Position numbers and translations under genes: made by a program. A stretch of 64,000 bases of DNA from Terrimonas pollutisoli (GTDB lineage: Bacteria; Bacteroidota; Bacteroidia; Chitinophagales; Chitinophagaceae), in NCBI RefSeq assembly GCF_029360765.1, contig NZ_JARKNA010000001.1, forward strand, positions 310,001 to 374,000. The letters are read 5' to 3'. Below the pieces are notes generated by a model. That model was not told the DNA's origin and made no database searches. It saw only the letters and a program-made list of their open reading frames with translations. Below are positions 17,358 through 26,802 of this stretch, one piece after another. How positions within the stretch are numbered: position 1 is the first letter of the stretch; each line of letters opens with the position of its first letter.

Positions 17358-17371
17358 TTAACAAGTTGATA

Positions 17372-17385
17372 GCTAAATCGATTAA
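17372..17385. promoter_or_regulatory. Candidate operator, box 1 (GCTAAATCGATTAA)
   Basis: 14-bp box with a palindromic AATCGATT core and central CG, repeated exactly at 17428-17441, 56 bp away and in the same orientation. Two identical boxes about five helical turns apart ahead of a LacI gene suggest cooperative binding or a loop, and autoregulation by the 17584 regulator. Confidence 0.55.
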
Positions 17386-17427
17386 TTGATGTTCCTTTAT
17401 ATTGTCATTTTTACACTTATTCTTTTT

Positions 17428-17441
17428 GCTAAATCGATTAA
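17428..17441. promoter_or_regulatory. Candidate operator, box 2 (GCTAAATCGATTAA)
   Basis: Exact second copy of the box at 17372-17385, 143 bp ahead of the TTG start of the plus-strand LacI gene. See box 1 for the reasoning. Confidence 0.55.
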
Positions 17442-17583
17442 CAAAATTGAGTGGAAATGACAAGGAAGATTAACGATTGCTATCCGCCAGACATTTTTTT
17501 GAGATCCTCTCGTCTGCCACCCGGCTATCGCTAATCCCCGATTTAAGGTTCAATTTTTTTAGACGTAACTGAAATCTGATTGC

Positions 17584-18627
17584 TTGAAACGTAAACAATC
17601 CATACATGATGTAGCAAAAGAGCTGAACCTATCGGCCACCACTGTATCATTTGTAATAAATGGAAAAGCTGCTGAAAAACGAATCAGCAATGATGTAAAG
17701 GAAAAAGTGCTGGCTTACATAAAAGAAACAGGCTACCAAACCAACATGGTGGCCAAAAGCCTCCGCACTGGTAAAACAAAGATCATCGGCATGCTGGTGG
17801 AAGATATTTCTGACCCGTTTTTCTCAAGCATAGCAAGAGTAGTAGAGGAGAAGGCGTACAAGCTGGGCTATAAAATATTTAATTCAAGTACAGAGAATGA
17901 TACAATCCGTGCCAGGGATTTGATCAAAGTTTTCAGGGAAAGGCAGGTAGATGGTTATATTATAGCTCCTTCGCCGGGCATCGAAGAAGAGATTCAGCAA
18001 CTCGTAGATGACAATTTTCCTGTTATTCTTTTCGACAGGTATTTTCCTGAATTGCCCACTCATAATATTATTGTTGACAATGCCGGCGGAGCCTACGAGG
18101 CGATGCAGCATTTTGTAGAAAATGGTTATAGAAGTATTGGTTTTGTGACCCTCGATTCAGCGCAGGTGCAAATGCAGGAAAGGTTGAATGGTTATTTACG
18201 TGCAACCTCGGAGAATGCGCTCCAGCCGTTTATTCAAAAAGTACCTTACGATACTGCGCTTGACAAACATGATAAGATAGTAGAACAGGTTAAAGCATTT
18301 GTGCATAAAAATCCTGGTCTTGATTCTATTTTATTTGCGACAAACTATCTCGCCATCGCAGGCCTGCAGGCGTTAAAGGATTTGAATCTTACAATACCCG
18401 GCAATATTGCTGTGATCGGCTTTGATGATAATACACATTTTTCATTGTTCTCACCTTCTGTTACTGCTGTGGCGCAACCGGTTGAAGAGATGTCGGCGAA
18501 GGTGATGGAACAACTGATGCTTTGCATAAATGATGAAAACAGGAAAACCAAAAATACAACGATCCGACTACCGACAAAACTAGTGATAAGGGAGTCCTCG
18601 CTGAGAAGGAATGGAGTAAAACAATAG
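17584..18627 (+). CDS. LacI-family transcriptional regulator of the PUL
   Basis: A 347-aa LacI/GalR-type regulator directly upstream of and co-directional with susC. The helix-turn-helix (SIHDVAKELNLSATTVSFVI) and hinge (GYQTNMVAKSLRTGKT) are complete. The sensor domain shows IGMLVEDISDPFFSSIARVV, FPVILFDRYFP, SILFATNYLAIAG, AVIGFDDN and SVTAVAQPVEEM. Translation begins at TTG 17584; there is no in-frame ATG before the DNA-binding domain, and starting later would cut it. It differs clearly from the 15085 regulator. Position and the twin GCTAAATCGATTAA boxes upstream suggest it controls itself and the SusC/D operon in response to an imported sugar. Confidence 0.9.
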   Translation: MKRKQSIHDVAKELNLSATTVSFVINGKAAEKRISNDVKEKVLAYIKETGYQTNMVAKSLRTGKTKIIGMLVEDISDPFFSSIARVVEEKAYKLGYKIFNSSTENDTIRARDLIKVFRERQVDGYIIAPSPGIEEEIQQLVDDNFPVILFDRYFPELPTHNIIVDNAGGAYEAMQHFVENGYRSIGFVTLDSAQVQMQERLNGYLRATSENALQPFIQKVPYDTALDKHDKIVEQVKAFVHKNPGLDSILFATNYLAIAGLQALKDLNLTIPGNIAVIGFDDNTHFSLFSPSVTAVAQPVEEMSAKVMEQLMLCINDENRKTKNTTIRLPTKLVIRESSLRRNGVKQ

Positions 18628-18762
18628 CCCGGTTACATATTGAACAGGATTAAAAAAAATCGACGAAAATCGAAGCAGGATTTCTTTTGCCCGATCCGAA
18701 CCCTATGAATTAAAAATTAAGCGCAAATCAATCAAATCTAAAAAACAAAAAAAACTTGCGGT

Positions 18763-21700
18763 ATGAGAAAAATTAAGTCAAAGCAAGGAGGAAAAATGGT
18801 CGCATTTACGATGCTCATTTTCTTTTTGGCTTTTTTCAGTCCTTCCTCTTTTGCTCAAACTAAAACGGTAACCGGAAAGGTGGTAAATGCCGATACCAAA
18901 GAGCCTTTGGCAGGAGCTACGGTAAAGGTAAAGGGCAGTACGAAAGGTACAACCACCGATGCCGATGGAACATTCGCCATTGAAGCACCCGAAGGGGCTG
19001 TTCTCGAAGTAGGGTCTGTAAGTTACCAGGAACTGGAAATAAAACCTTCCAGGACCAAGGGAGCTTTGGTAGTCGGATTATCGCTTAAAGAGAAGGATTT
19101 GGGCGAAGTAGTAGTGGTAGGTTATTCAAAGCAAAAGAAAGCAACCTTAACAGGCGCTGTTGAACAGATAACAGCCAAGACTTTTGAAAACCGTGCCGTA
19201 ACGAATATCGGTTTGGCTTTGCAGGGAGCAACACCGGGGTTGTTGGTTACCCGTTCCTCTCCGAGGCCGGGTAATGAAGGTTTGAATCTTGTGATCCGCG
19301 GTCTTACTTCAGCCAATGGCAGTGCTCCTTTGATCATCATTGATGGAGTGCCTGCGCTTAACTCTTATTCATTTTTTAATATGAATCCAGATGATGTTGA
19401 AAGCATTTCAGTATTAAAAGATGCGTCGGTAGCCATTTATGGAAGTGCTGCAGCCAATGGTGTTATATTGGTTACTACTAAACGCGGAAAAGGAAAAACC
19501 AAATACGACTTTTCCAGCAATATGCGCTTTACAACCAATGGTATTACCGGCTATTCGCCCAACATGCAGCAATATGCTACCATGTGGATTGAAGCCAATA
19601 AAGAAGAAACCAATCCTAACTGGTGGGTATGGGGAAATAAGGATAATATGCTGAAGATGCAACAGGGTGTGGAAGGCGCCTATCCACTTTTTGGTATCGA
19701 CTACTACATTTTTAATGCCAACCGCATTAAGGAAATGTTTGCCCGCCGTAATTCTTATCAAAACAATATAAGCATTTCGGGCAGCGACGAAAAAACCGCT
19801 TACCGCTTATCCCTTCTAATGGCTGATAACCAAGGCAACCTGGCGACAGCCTACGATGGACAAAAACAATACAATGCCCGCTTTAATTACGATATTAAAT
19901 TATCGCAAAAGCTAAAATTAGAAACTGCTATCAGCCTGGTTGATGCCAAAACCAGCACACCTTCTGCCGGTTTGGATAATACTTTATACGGGTATGATAT
20001 GCCCTTCTTCCCTGCGAAGAATCCATTCGGACAGTGGTTTGCCACTTTTAATGGTGTAGATGGCGGCGCCAACAGGAATGCTGCTGCCAGAACCAGTGAT
20101 GGTGGACGTGATAATCGAAATTCGCTTACCGGAAGAGTGGATTTAAAAGCTATTTACCAGGTTTATAAAGACCTCTCGATAGAAGGCCTGGCGTCGGTGC
20201 AAAATGAACGCTTTAACCAGGAAACATATCTTTTAGCCCTTCCCGTGTATAACTGGTATGGTAGACAAACCGGGTGGGCTGGAGGTTTGGATACGACCAA
20301 AACCAATTATTATACATATGCATGGACAGGCGTTACTCAGTATTATCAGCTTTTAATGCGATATAATAAGAACTTGAAAGGGCTGCATAATTTCTCTGCA
20401 GTTGCCGGTATTGATGCTCAAAAAACAAATACCAACTGGGTATCGGCAAACCGCACCCTTTTTACTGATTTGGGAGTGCAAAACATTAGGCTAGCCACAG
20501 GAATACAAACAAACGATGGAGGTAGCTCACTAGTTGGTAACTATGCTTATTTGGCCAGATTCAATTATGGCTATGCCGACAAATATTTATTGGAATTCCA
20601 GGGAAGAATTGATGGAAGTTCCCGGTTTGCGCCTGGCTATAAATTCCAGAACTATGGCGGTGTTTCTGCAGGATGGGTATTTACCAGAGAAAAATTCTTA
20701 AGCGGTATTAATTCTGTTCTTGATTTTGGTAAGCTTAGAGCAAGTTGGGGCAGCGTAGGTAATCAGGCTACTGGTCTTGGTGCATTTGATTATTTAACCC
20801 TTGTAAGAACTGGTACTACGGTATTAGGTTCACCCGCGGCTTTGCAAAGCACAGCTTCTATGACTGACTTAACCAGTTATACCAGGACATGGGAAAGAGT
20901 GGTGCAAAAAAATATTGCACTTGATTTGGGTTTCTTTAAAAACCGCCTGTCGACCACTGTCGAGTATTTTACTAAGGATAATATCGGAATGCTAATTGGT
21001 GTAAACTATCCTTCGGTGTTAGGTGGCAATCCTCCCGCAACCAACAATGGGCATTTTAGCGTGAAAGGTTGGGAAACCATTGTAAAATGGAGTGATGGAA
21101 AGAAGGATTTTTCATACAATATTGGTGTTACCCTGAGTAATACAAAAACGAAAGTGACCGGAGTTCAGGGTGCTGATAATTACAATCCCGGAAGAAACGG
21201 CCTGGTAAACGGGTTTTCTTTCCAACCATGGTTTGTTTACAAAACAGACGGTTATTTTAAAGACCAGGCTGAAGTGGATGCTTATTATGCAAAATATGGT
21301 TCCAGTGCTGATTTAGCAGGGTTACCTCAAAATAATGTGGCTGTAGCCCTACGGCCAGGTGATATTAAGAAAGTAGATGTATCAGGCAAAGGCAATATTA
21401 CCGGTTCGGGCAATGCAAATAGTTCGTTGGTATATGCAGGCGATGGTACACCACATTATACATTTGGAATAAACTTAGGAGGGGCATGGAAAGGATTTGA
21501 TTTAACCGCATTTTTCCAGGGTCAGTTAGAGCAATTGATTATGCGAAACGGGTATATGGCCTATCCTTTCGGTGCAATATGGACCAACCAAAACCCTTCG
21601 TTCATTGGTAAAACATGGACCGCAGAAAATCCCGATGCCATTTTCCCACGCTTAACAGTTAACGGAACCCGTGCAAAGTGGAACTATGCCAACAACGACT

Positions 21701-21939
21701 TCATGTTGCAGAATAACCGGTACATCCGTTTAAAAACTTTGATTGTTGGCTACACCCTGCCTGAATCCTTAATGAGAAAAGTAAAGCTGGAAAGAGCAAG
21801 AGTATATTTTTCTGGAAATGACTTGTGGGAGATGACGCATATCAAAGATGGCTTTGATCCTGAAATGGGAGAGACTTCTCAAAATGCCGGTTATCCCTTT
21901 GCCAGAACATGGTCATTCGGTGTAAACATTGGATTTTAA
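18763..21939 (+). CDS. susC: SusC-like TonB-dependent outer-membrane transporter
   Basis: A 1058-aa outer-membrane beta-barrel that takes up oligosaccharides with TonB energy. After the signal peptide (MLIFFLAFFSPSSFAQ) comes a carboxypeptidase-regulatory-like domain (VTGKVVNADTKEPLAGATVK, residues about 35-110). The DLGEVVVVGYSKQKK segment is the hallmark of SusC proteins, and the plug contains LVIRGLTSANGSAPLIIIDG and SISVLKDASVAIYGSAAANG. The remainder is barrel strands to the C-terminal aromatic (TWSFGVNIGF). Length and order are normal for the family. It is followed after 19 nt by susD, with which it forms the surface import complex. The long leader (18628-18762) is AT-rich and carries the promoter. 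Confidence 0.96.
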   Translation: MRKIKSKQGGKMVAFTMLIFFLAFFSPSSFAQTKTVTGKVVNADTKEPLAGATVKVKGSTKGTTTDADGTFAIEAPEGAVLEVGSVSYQELEIKPSRTKGALVVGLSLKEKDLGEVVVVGYSKQKKATLTGAVEQITAKTFENRAVTNIGLALQGATPGLLVTRSSPRPGNEGLNLVIRGLTSANGSAPLIIIDGVPALNSYSFFNMNPDDVESISVLKDASVAIYGSAAANGVILVTTKRGKGKTKYDFSSNMRFTTNGITGYSPNMQQYATMWIEANKEETNPNWWVWGNKDNMLKMQQGVEGAYPLFGIDYYIFNANRIKEMFARRNSYQNNISISGSDEKTAYRLSLLMADNQGNLATAYDGQKQYNARFNYDIKLSQKLKLETAISLVDAKTSTPSAGLDNTLYGYDMPFFPAKNPFGQWFATFNGVDGGANRNAAARTSDGGRDNRNSLTGRVDLKAIYQVYKDLSIEGLASVQNERFNQETYLLALPVYNWYGRQTGWAGGLDTTKTNYYTYAWTGVTQYYQLLMRYNKNLKGLHNFSAVAGIDAQKTNTNWVSANRTLFTDLGVQNIRLATGIQTNDGGSSLVGNYAYLARFNYGYADKYLLEFQGRIDGSSRFAPGYKFQNYGGVSAGWVFTREKFLSGINSVLDFGKLRASWGSVGNQATGLGAFDYLTLVRTGTTVLGSPAALQSTASMTDLTSYTRTWERVVQKNIALDLGFFKNRLSTTVEYFTKDNIGMLIGVNYPSVLGGNPPATNNGHFSVKGWETIVKWSDGKKDFSYNIGVTLSNTKTKVTGVQGADNYNPGRNGLVNGFSFQPWFVYKTDGYFKDQAEVDAYYAKYGSSADLAGLPQNNVAVALRPGDIKKVDVSGKGNITGSGNANSSLVYAGDGTPHYTFGINLGGAWKGFDLTAFFQGQLEQLIMRNGYMAYPFGAIWTNQNPSFIGKTWTAENPDAIFPRLTVNGTRAKWNYANNDFMLQNNRYIRLKTLIVGYTLPESLMRKVKLERARVYFSGNDLWEMTHIKDGFDPEMGETSQNAGYPFARTWSFGVNIGF

Positions 21940-21958
21940 AAACTGAAATCATTCAATC

Positions 21959-23749
21959 ATGAAAAAAATATTTAACTATATCATAATAGGCAGCTTATCC
22001 CTTGGCGTTGTCTCTTGTAAGAAAGATTTTGTTGACCTTAAGCCCAAGGACGCTTTTTTAGATGCGGTTTATTTCAAGCAACCAGGTGAATTTAAGGCTT
22101 ACGCTACAAATTTTTATAGCAAGTTACCAGGTTGGGATTTTGGTACAATGGATAATAATTCTGATTTGTCTGCCAATGCTAATGGTACTGGTTACGATAT
22201 TGGTCACGGAACCATTGCAACCAGTACTTCTGCAAACTGGGATTATTCCGGCATTCGTAGTAGCAATATCCTGTTATCAAAAGCAGCAGCTTATACTGGC
22301 ACTGGTGATATAAGCCAGTACGTAGCTGAGGCTTATTTCTTCCGTGCCTTTGCCTATTTCAATCTGCTAAAAACTTATGGTGGTGTACCTATTATAACTG
22401 AAGTACTGGATGTTAACTCTCCGGAATTATATGCACCGCGCAACAGTCGCTACGAAGTAGTGCAGCAAATCCTGGCAGACCTCGACCAGGCTATTCCAAA
22501 ATTGCCAACAGAGCAAACAATACCCAGTACCGACAAAGGCAGAATAAGCAAATGGGCTGCTGAGGCATTTAAGGCCCAGGTTGAATTGTATGAAGCCACC
22601 TGGGAAAAATATGTTGGCCAGGATCCGGATGGCGATGGTACAGCAATAGGGGCAGGCAAGGCTGGGCACGATGCAGCGAATGTAAATAAGTATTTGGCTG
22701 ATGCAATAGCTATGTCCCAGGATGTGATGAACAATGGCGGATACGCAGTATGGAATAAAAATTCAGTAGCCAGTATGGCAAATTCCAGCTCCTGGTATTT
22801 GTTCAATTTAGAAGACGCAGGAAGTAATCCGGGAGGCTTTGATAAATCCACTAACAACGAGTTTATCTTATATACCGTATATGATTATACGCTAAAAAAA
22901 CCTGGAAAGAATATTTCATGGACATCCTGGCAGTTATATCCCAGCCGCAAATTTGTAGATATGCCGGTTTGCAAAGACGGGTTGCCTATAGACAAATCGC
23001 CTTTGTTCCAGGGCTATCATAAAACAGGGGATGAATTTAAAAACAGGGATCTGCGTTTAACAAATTACCTCTATGCCAGTGCAACCGGGCCGACATCAGC
23101 TACATTAGATTATGGTGGCTTAGGCAGCAGCGGATATGGCAATGCCAAATACGCCGTATACGGTTATGGAACCCGTAGAACTGATAATACCGAATCGGCT
23201 AATTATCCCATCATCCGTTTGGCCGAAGTGTATTTGAATTATGCAGAAGCTTTAATTGAGCTAAACGGATCCATTACAGATGCAGAGTTAGATGCATCTA
23301 TTAATAAGTTGAGAGACCGGGCCGGAGTGGCACGCCTTACTAACGCTTTAGTAACTGCCAATGGTCTGGATATGAAGGAAGAAATAAGAAGAGAAAGAGG
23401 TGTGGAGCTATACCGCGAAGGCAAACGCTTTGATGATTTGAAACGCTGGGGAATTCTGGAAGCTTCTTTGAATCCTTCACGCCTGGGCATGGTAGTAGGG
23501 GGTGCAGATTATCCTACTGATTTCAAAACTGCTTCATCTACAGGTGCAGATAGCGTTATCGTTGCTAAGTATAAAGCTTCATCTTATGTGTTTGGCGAGG
23601 AAGAAGTACAAACTCCTGCCGGTACATTAAAATGTGTGGTGGTTGATAGTAAGCAAAATCATACAATTGCTAAAAAGCATTATCTGTATCCCATTCCTCT
23701 TACCCAGATTTCATTGAATTCAAAATTGCTTCAAAATCCAGGGTATTAA
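21959..23749 (+). CDS. susD: SusD/RagB-family surface glycan-binding lipoprotein
   Basis: A 596-aa outer-surface lipoprotein, the lid partner of SusC. The lipobox is in SLGVVSC with modified Cys20. The N-terminal TPR-rich half shows AEAYFFRAFAYFNLLKTYGG and a YEVVQQILADLDQAIPKLP repeat helix. The C-terminal half has YPIIRLAEVYLNYAEALIEL, LRDRAGV, EIRRERGVELYREGKRFDDL, all classical SusD signatures, and ends IPLTQISLNSKLLQNPGY. The protein is complete. It captures oligosaccharide at the surface; specificity cannot be deduced. Operon with susC and the TIG lipoprotein. Confidence 0.96.
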   Translation: MKKIFNYIIIGSLSLGVVSCKKDFVDLKPKDAFLDAVYFKQPGEFKAYATNFYSKLPGWDFGTMDNNSDLSANANGTGYDIGHGTIATSTSANWDYSGIRSSNILLSKAAAYTGTGDISQYVAEAYFFRAFAYFNLLKTYGGVPIITEVLDVNSPELYAPRNSRYEVVQQILADLDQAIPKLPTEQTIPSTDKGRISKWAAEAFKAQVELYEATWEKYVGQDPDGDGTAIGAGKAGHDAANVNKYLADAIAMSQDVMNNGGYAVWNKNSVASMANSSSWYLFNLEDAGSNPGGFDKSTNNEFILYTVYDYTLKKPGKNISWTSWQLYPSRKFVDMPVCKDGLPIDKSPLFQGYHKTGDEFKNRDLRLTNYLYASATGPTSATLDYGGLGSSGYGNAKYAVYGYGTRRTDNTESANYPIIRLAEVYLNYAEALIELNGSITDAELDASINKLRDRAGVARLTNALVTANGLDMKEEIRRERGVELYREGKRFDDLKRWGILEASLNPSRLGMVVGGADYPTDFKTASSTGADSVIVAKYKASSYVFGEEEVQTPAGTLKCVVVDSKQNHTIAKKHYLYPIPLTQISLNSKLLQNPGY

Positions 23750-23802
23750 TAGCAACTATAATTGATTGAACGTAATTAATTCATTTCTCTTAAAGATTTT
23801 TT

Positions 23803-25014
23803 ATGAAGAATAAATTTTTAAATATAGTCTGTGGCCTAATCGCAATAGCCATCATCGGCACCAGTTGTGAAAAAGATCCGGAATTCAGGGAGTTTAATTA
23901 TCCTGCAGCAGTGCCATCAGGTATGAGCCCGGCCAGTGGTTATGCTATGACCAATGTTACGATTACCGGTACCAATCTCGACACATTAAAAGGAGCAGTA
24001 AAAATTTGGTTTGGCGGCATACAGGCAACCAATATAGTAAGCGCTAAAGGCAATCAAATAGTAGTGCAAGTGCCGGCGAATGCTGTATCCGGAAAAGTCA
24101 GTCTCCAGGTATGGACTACAAAAGTGGATTCAGTAGGAACGTATACTGTAATTCCTTCTCCGGTGATTAATTCAGTGGCTTCACAAAATGCGCAAAGCAA
24201 TGTTGCATTTCCAGGCGATACATTAGCGATTAAGGGTATTCGCTTCGGTACAGATGCTTCTAAAATGGTTGTAAACTTTAATGGAACTCAGGCAAATATA
24301 ATTACCCCAATTACTGATACACTGTTTAAAGTAATTGCACCGGCTTCATTTGCAAGCGGTAATGTAACACTTACAATGGGTGGCTTAACTCTTACGGCCA
24401 CGCCGGCTATTATTAATCCAACAGCAGCAGGTGATATTACACCCTATTTTTTAGGGAATACCGGGGATACTGTTAAGGGTGGTGGTTTTACTAATATTGC
24501 GGCTCCATACGATGGCAGATGGGGAGTGCTTGCTGCTCCATGGCGTTCTAATGCAGCAGCTTTAAACAAAACTAATGGCACAATTGGTGGTTATGGTAAG
24601 GAAGCCTGGGGCATACCTCCCGGTTATATTTGTTGGGAAACATGGGGTAATACGCCTGTTACAGATGGGATAATTTATCAGCCAACTTCAATGGCGCTGC
24701 CAGCAGGAAGTTATACTTTTTCATTTAAATATTATGCAGAAGTACAAACTAACAGCACTGTTTATGGTGTGGTAGCAGAAGGCGGAAATGGTATTCCTGT
24801 TCTTGCTGATCTTGGTACAGCATTGGCATCTGTTCAATGTTATAATGGAACTGCTATTGGTTCTACCACCCCTAATTTAACTGAAACTAAAAGTATAACG
24901 TTCACACTTGCCAGTTCGCAGGTTGTTTCAATCGGTTTTTTAGGCAATTTGGCTGGAGCAACAACTAAGGGCGCTTATTTTAGAGTGGCTTGGATAAAAT
25001 TAGTTAAGAACTAA
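23803..25014 (+). CDS. Surface lipoprotein with IPT/TIG domains (SGBP-like)
   Basis: A 403-aa lipoprotein (Cys22 in AIIGTSC) in the slot where PULs encode an extra surface glycan-binding protein. Two IPT/TIG immunoglobulin-like domains follow: AAVPSGMSPASGYAMTNVTI then TNLDTLKGAVKIWFGGIQAT, and VINSVASQNAQSNVAFPGDT then IKGIRFGTDAS. The last 180 residues form a different, probably ligand-binding beta-sandwich (WETWGNTPVTDGIIYQPTSM, GSYTFSFKYYAEVQ). A strong terminator sits directly after the stop, so susC-susD-this gene form one transcript that mostly ends here. Confidence 0.88.
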   Translation: MKNKFLNIVCGLIAIAIIGTSCEKDPEFREFNYPAAVPSGMSPASGYAMTNVTITGTNLDTLKGAVKIWFGGIQATNIVSAKGNQIVVQVPANAVSGKVSLQVWTTKVDSVGTYTVIPSPVINSVASQNAQSNVAFPGDTLAIKGIRFGTDASKMVVNFNGTQANIITPITDTLFKVIAPASFASGNVTLTMGGLTLTATPAIINPTAAGDITPYFLGNTGDTVKGGGFTNIAAPYDGRWGVLAAPWRSNAAALNKTNGTIGGYGKEAWGIPPGYICWETWGNTPVTDGIIYQPTSMALPAGSYTFSFKYYAEVQTNSTVYGVVAEGGNGIPVLADLGTALASVQCYNGTAIGSTTPNLTETKSITFTLASSQVVSIGFLGNLAGATTKGAYFRVAWIKLVKN

Positions 25015-25024
25015 ATGTTCCTAA

Positions 25025-25062
25025 AGCTTTGGAGATGCCTTACATCTCCAAAGCTGTTTTTT
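25025..25062 (+). terminator. Rho-independent terminator after the SusC/D/SGBP genes
   Basis: A 13-bp perfect stem (AGCTTTGGAGATG at 25025-25037 with CATCTCCAAAGCT at 25043-25055), 5-nt loop CCTTA, followed by GTTTTTT. It starts just 10 nt after the stop of the TIG lipoprotein. It also shows that the next gene cannot start at 25015, since that frame would read through the hairpin. Confidence 0.9.
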
Positions 25063-25113
25063 ATCCGAACTATTAAACAAATTGTTTTGAGAAGGGATGG
25101 TAAAGCAAAAGTT

Positions 25114-26409
25114 ATGTACAAGAATTACAAAATATTTGTGTTGTTCGTTTTTGTCGTTTCGGCTATAAGTTCCTGTAGTAAAAAAGAAAAACTTAGCGTT
25201 AGTACAAGTGAGACAACGGCTGCTATAAAATACATTGATACCCTTCCTGCATCAACACCCATGAAGCATGTAGGAGCGCTGCATACGCAGGCGGATTTTG
25301 ATCGCATTAACACAAAACTGGCTTCCAATGCCGAACCTTGGATAAGCGGATGGAATAAACTGATCGCCAATTCGCATGCGCAAACAACTTATGTGGCCAA
25401 TCCAACAGTAAAGCTTATACGTGGAGGGAACAGCGCTGAAGAACCAGAACCTGATAACTATTCCCGTGCCATGAATGACGTTGCTGCTGCTTATCAGTTG
25501 GGGCTTCGATGGAAAATTTCAGGAGATACCACTTATGCCCGGGCAGCAGTAAATATTTTAAATGCATGGGCTGCTATTTGTATAAAACTAACTGGCAATT
25601 CCAACGTGGCACTTGGTGCAGGTATCTATGGGTATCAGTTTGCAGTAGCAGGAGAATTGCTAAGAGATTTCAATGGCTGGCAAGAAGCAGATTTTGCAAA
25701 ATATCAACAATGGATGCTCAATGTTTTTTACCCGGTCAATTATGGTTTTTTATCAGGGCATTTTGGTTGCCATCCGGAACATTCATGGTCAAATTGGGAT
25801 TTGTGTAATATGGCATCTGCAATGGCAATAGGTATTTTAACCAATAACCGGGGCATTTATAATTATGTGATCAACTATTATCAACGGGGATTGGGAAATG
25901 GAAACAATTTCAAAACCATTTTTTATGTATTTCCAGGTGCTGATTCCACAATGGCAGAAATGCAGGAAAGCGGAAGAGACCAGGGACACTGCACACTTTC
26001 GCTTGCGTTATTGACAACAGTTTGTCAGCTTGCCTGGAACCAGGGAGATGATTTATGGGGCTTTAGAAACAATATTATTTTAAAAGCAAGTGAATATGTG
26101 GCTAAATACAATATAGCCATGTTAAATGTGCCTTATTATCCTTATAGCTGGCATGAAGGAGATCCATGGACCGGATGCGGGGTTAAAACAACATTGTTGC
26201 CAGAAATAGGGTCGGGCGGCAGAGGTAACTTACGCCCAATGTGGACGATGATTTATAACCATTATGCAAAAATTAAAAACCTGCCGGCGCCCTATTCTGC
26301 TATGGGTGTGCAGCGGACGCTACCGGAAGGCGGAGGCGGTGACTACGGTCCCAACAGTGGTGGATTTGATCAACTCGGCTTTGGCACTTTGCTGTACACT
26401 TTGGATTAG
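25114..26409 (+). CDS. Alginate-lyase-fold (PF05426-like) lipoprotein
   Basis: A 431-aa lipoprotein (Cys21 in VVSAISSC) with an (alpha/alpha) toroid of the alginate lyase type. Typical helices are AMNDVAAAYQLGLRWKISGD, ARAAVNILNAWAAI, LRDFNGWQEADFAKYQQWML and HSWSNWDLCNMASAMAIGIL, then EMQESGRDQGHCTLSLALLT and AWNQGDDLWGF. Polysaccharide lyases of this fold cut uronic-acid-containing chains by beta-elimination; catalytic Asn, His and Tyr candidates lie in those segments, but the substrate need not be alginate. The ATG at 25114 begins the signal sequence and follows the terminator. The giant protein downstream opens with a related domain. Confidence 0.85.
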   Translation: MYKNYKIFVLFVFVVSAISSCSKKEKLSVSTSETTAAIKYIDTLPASTPMKHVGALHTQADFDRINTKLASNAEPWISGWNKLIANSHAQTTYVANPTVKLIRGGNSAEEPEPDNYSRAMNDVAAAYQLGLRWKISGDTTYARAAVNILNAWAAICIKLTGNSNVALGAGIYGYQFAVAGELLRDFNGWQEADFAKYQQWMLNVFYPVNYGFLSGHFGCHPEHSWSNWDLCNMASAMAIGILTNNRGIYNYVINYYQRGLGNGNNFKTIFYVFPGADSTMAEMQESGRDQGHCTLSLALLTTVCQLAWNQGDDLWGFRNNIILKASEYVAKYNIAMLNVPYYPYSWHEGDPWTGCGVKTTLLPEIGSGGRGNLRPMWTMIYNHYAKIKNLPAPYSAMGVQRTLPEGGGGDYGPNSGGFDQLGFGTLLYTLD

Positions 26410-26802
26410 TAAATGTTTTTGGTTGAAGAAATAAACAAACCAATTATTTTAAAAACAAGGCTAATGAAAATTAAAAAGTTTGTGCAATGAGTAACTCTCA
26501 ATAAACTCTTAAGCCGCCATCCGGTATACATTTTAAACAACATATCAGACATAAAATTTTTAGCAGATAATCGTAAGCAATAGCGGAAGAGGTTTCTACC
26601 TTTTCCTGTTTTTAAAAAAATAACTATACTCTGCAAGTCATGCTATAGACGAATGTGTGCTTCAGCCGGATGACCAGATGAAATAAAAACATTGGTTTCA
26701 AAAAAAAATACTGCAATCAAAGCTTGCCAAATTGATATTAGAGATGCCAATCTTTAGAAAAACAATTTCAGCATTCTTTAACGTGTTTAAACAATTGCCA
26801 AT
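26410..26802. other. Intergenic region before the giant lyase-fold gene
   Basis: About 390 bp with no gene or convincing terminator. The last 60 bases contain AACGTGTTTAAACAATTG, a partly palindromic stretch that could be part of a control site. Confidence 0.4.

Noticed and set aside
25015..25113. Upstream extension of the lyase-fold lipoprotein to 25015
   Set aside because: The extra codons read through a perfect rho-independent terminator, and a lipoprotein signal begins at 25114.
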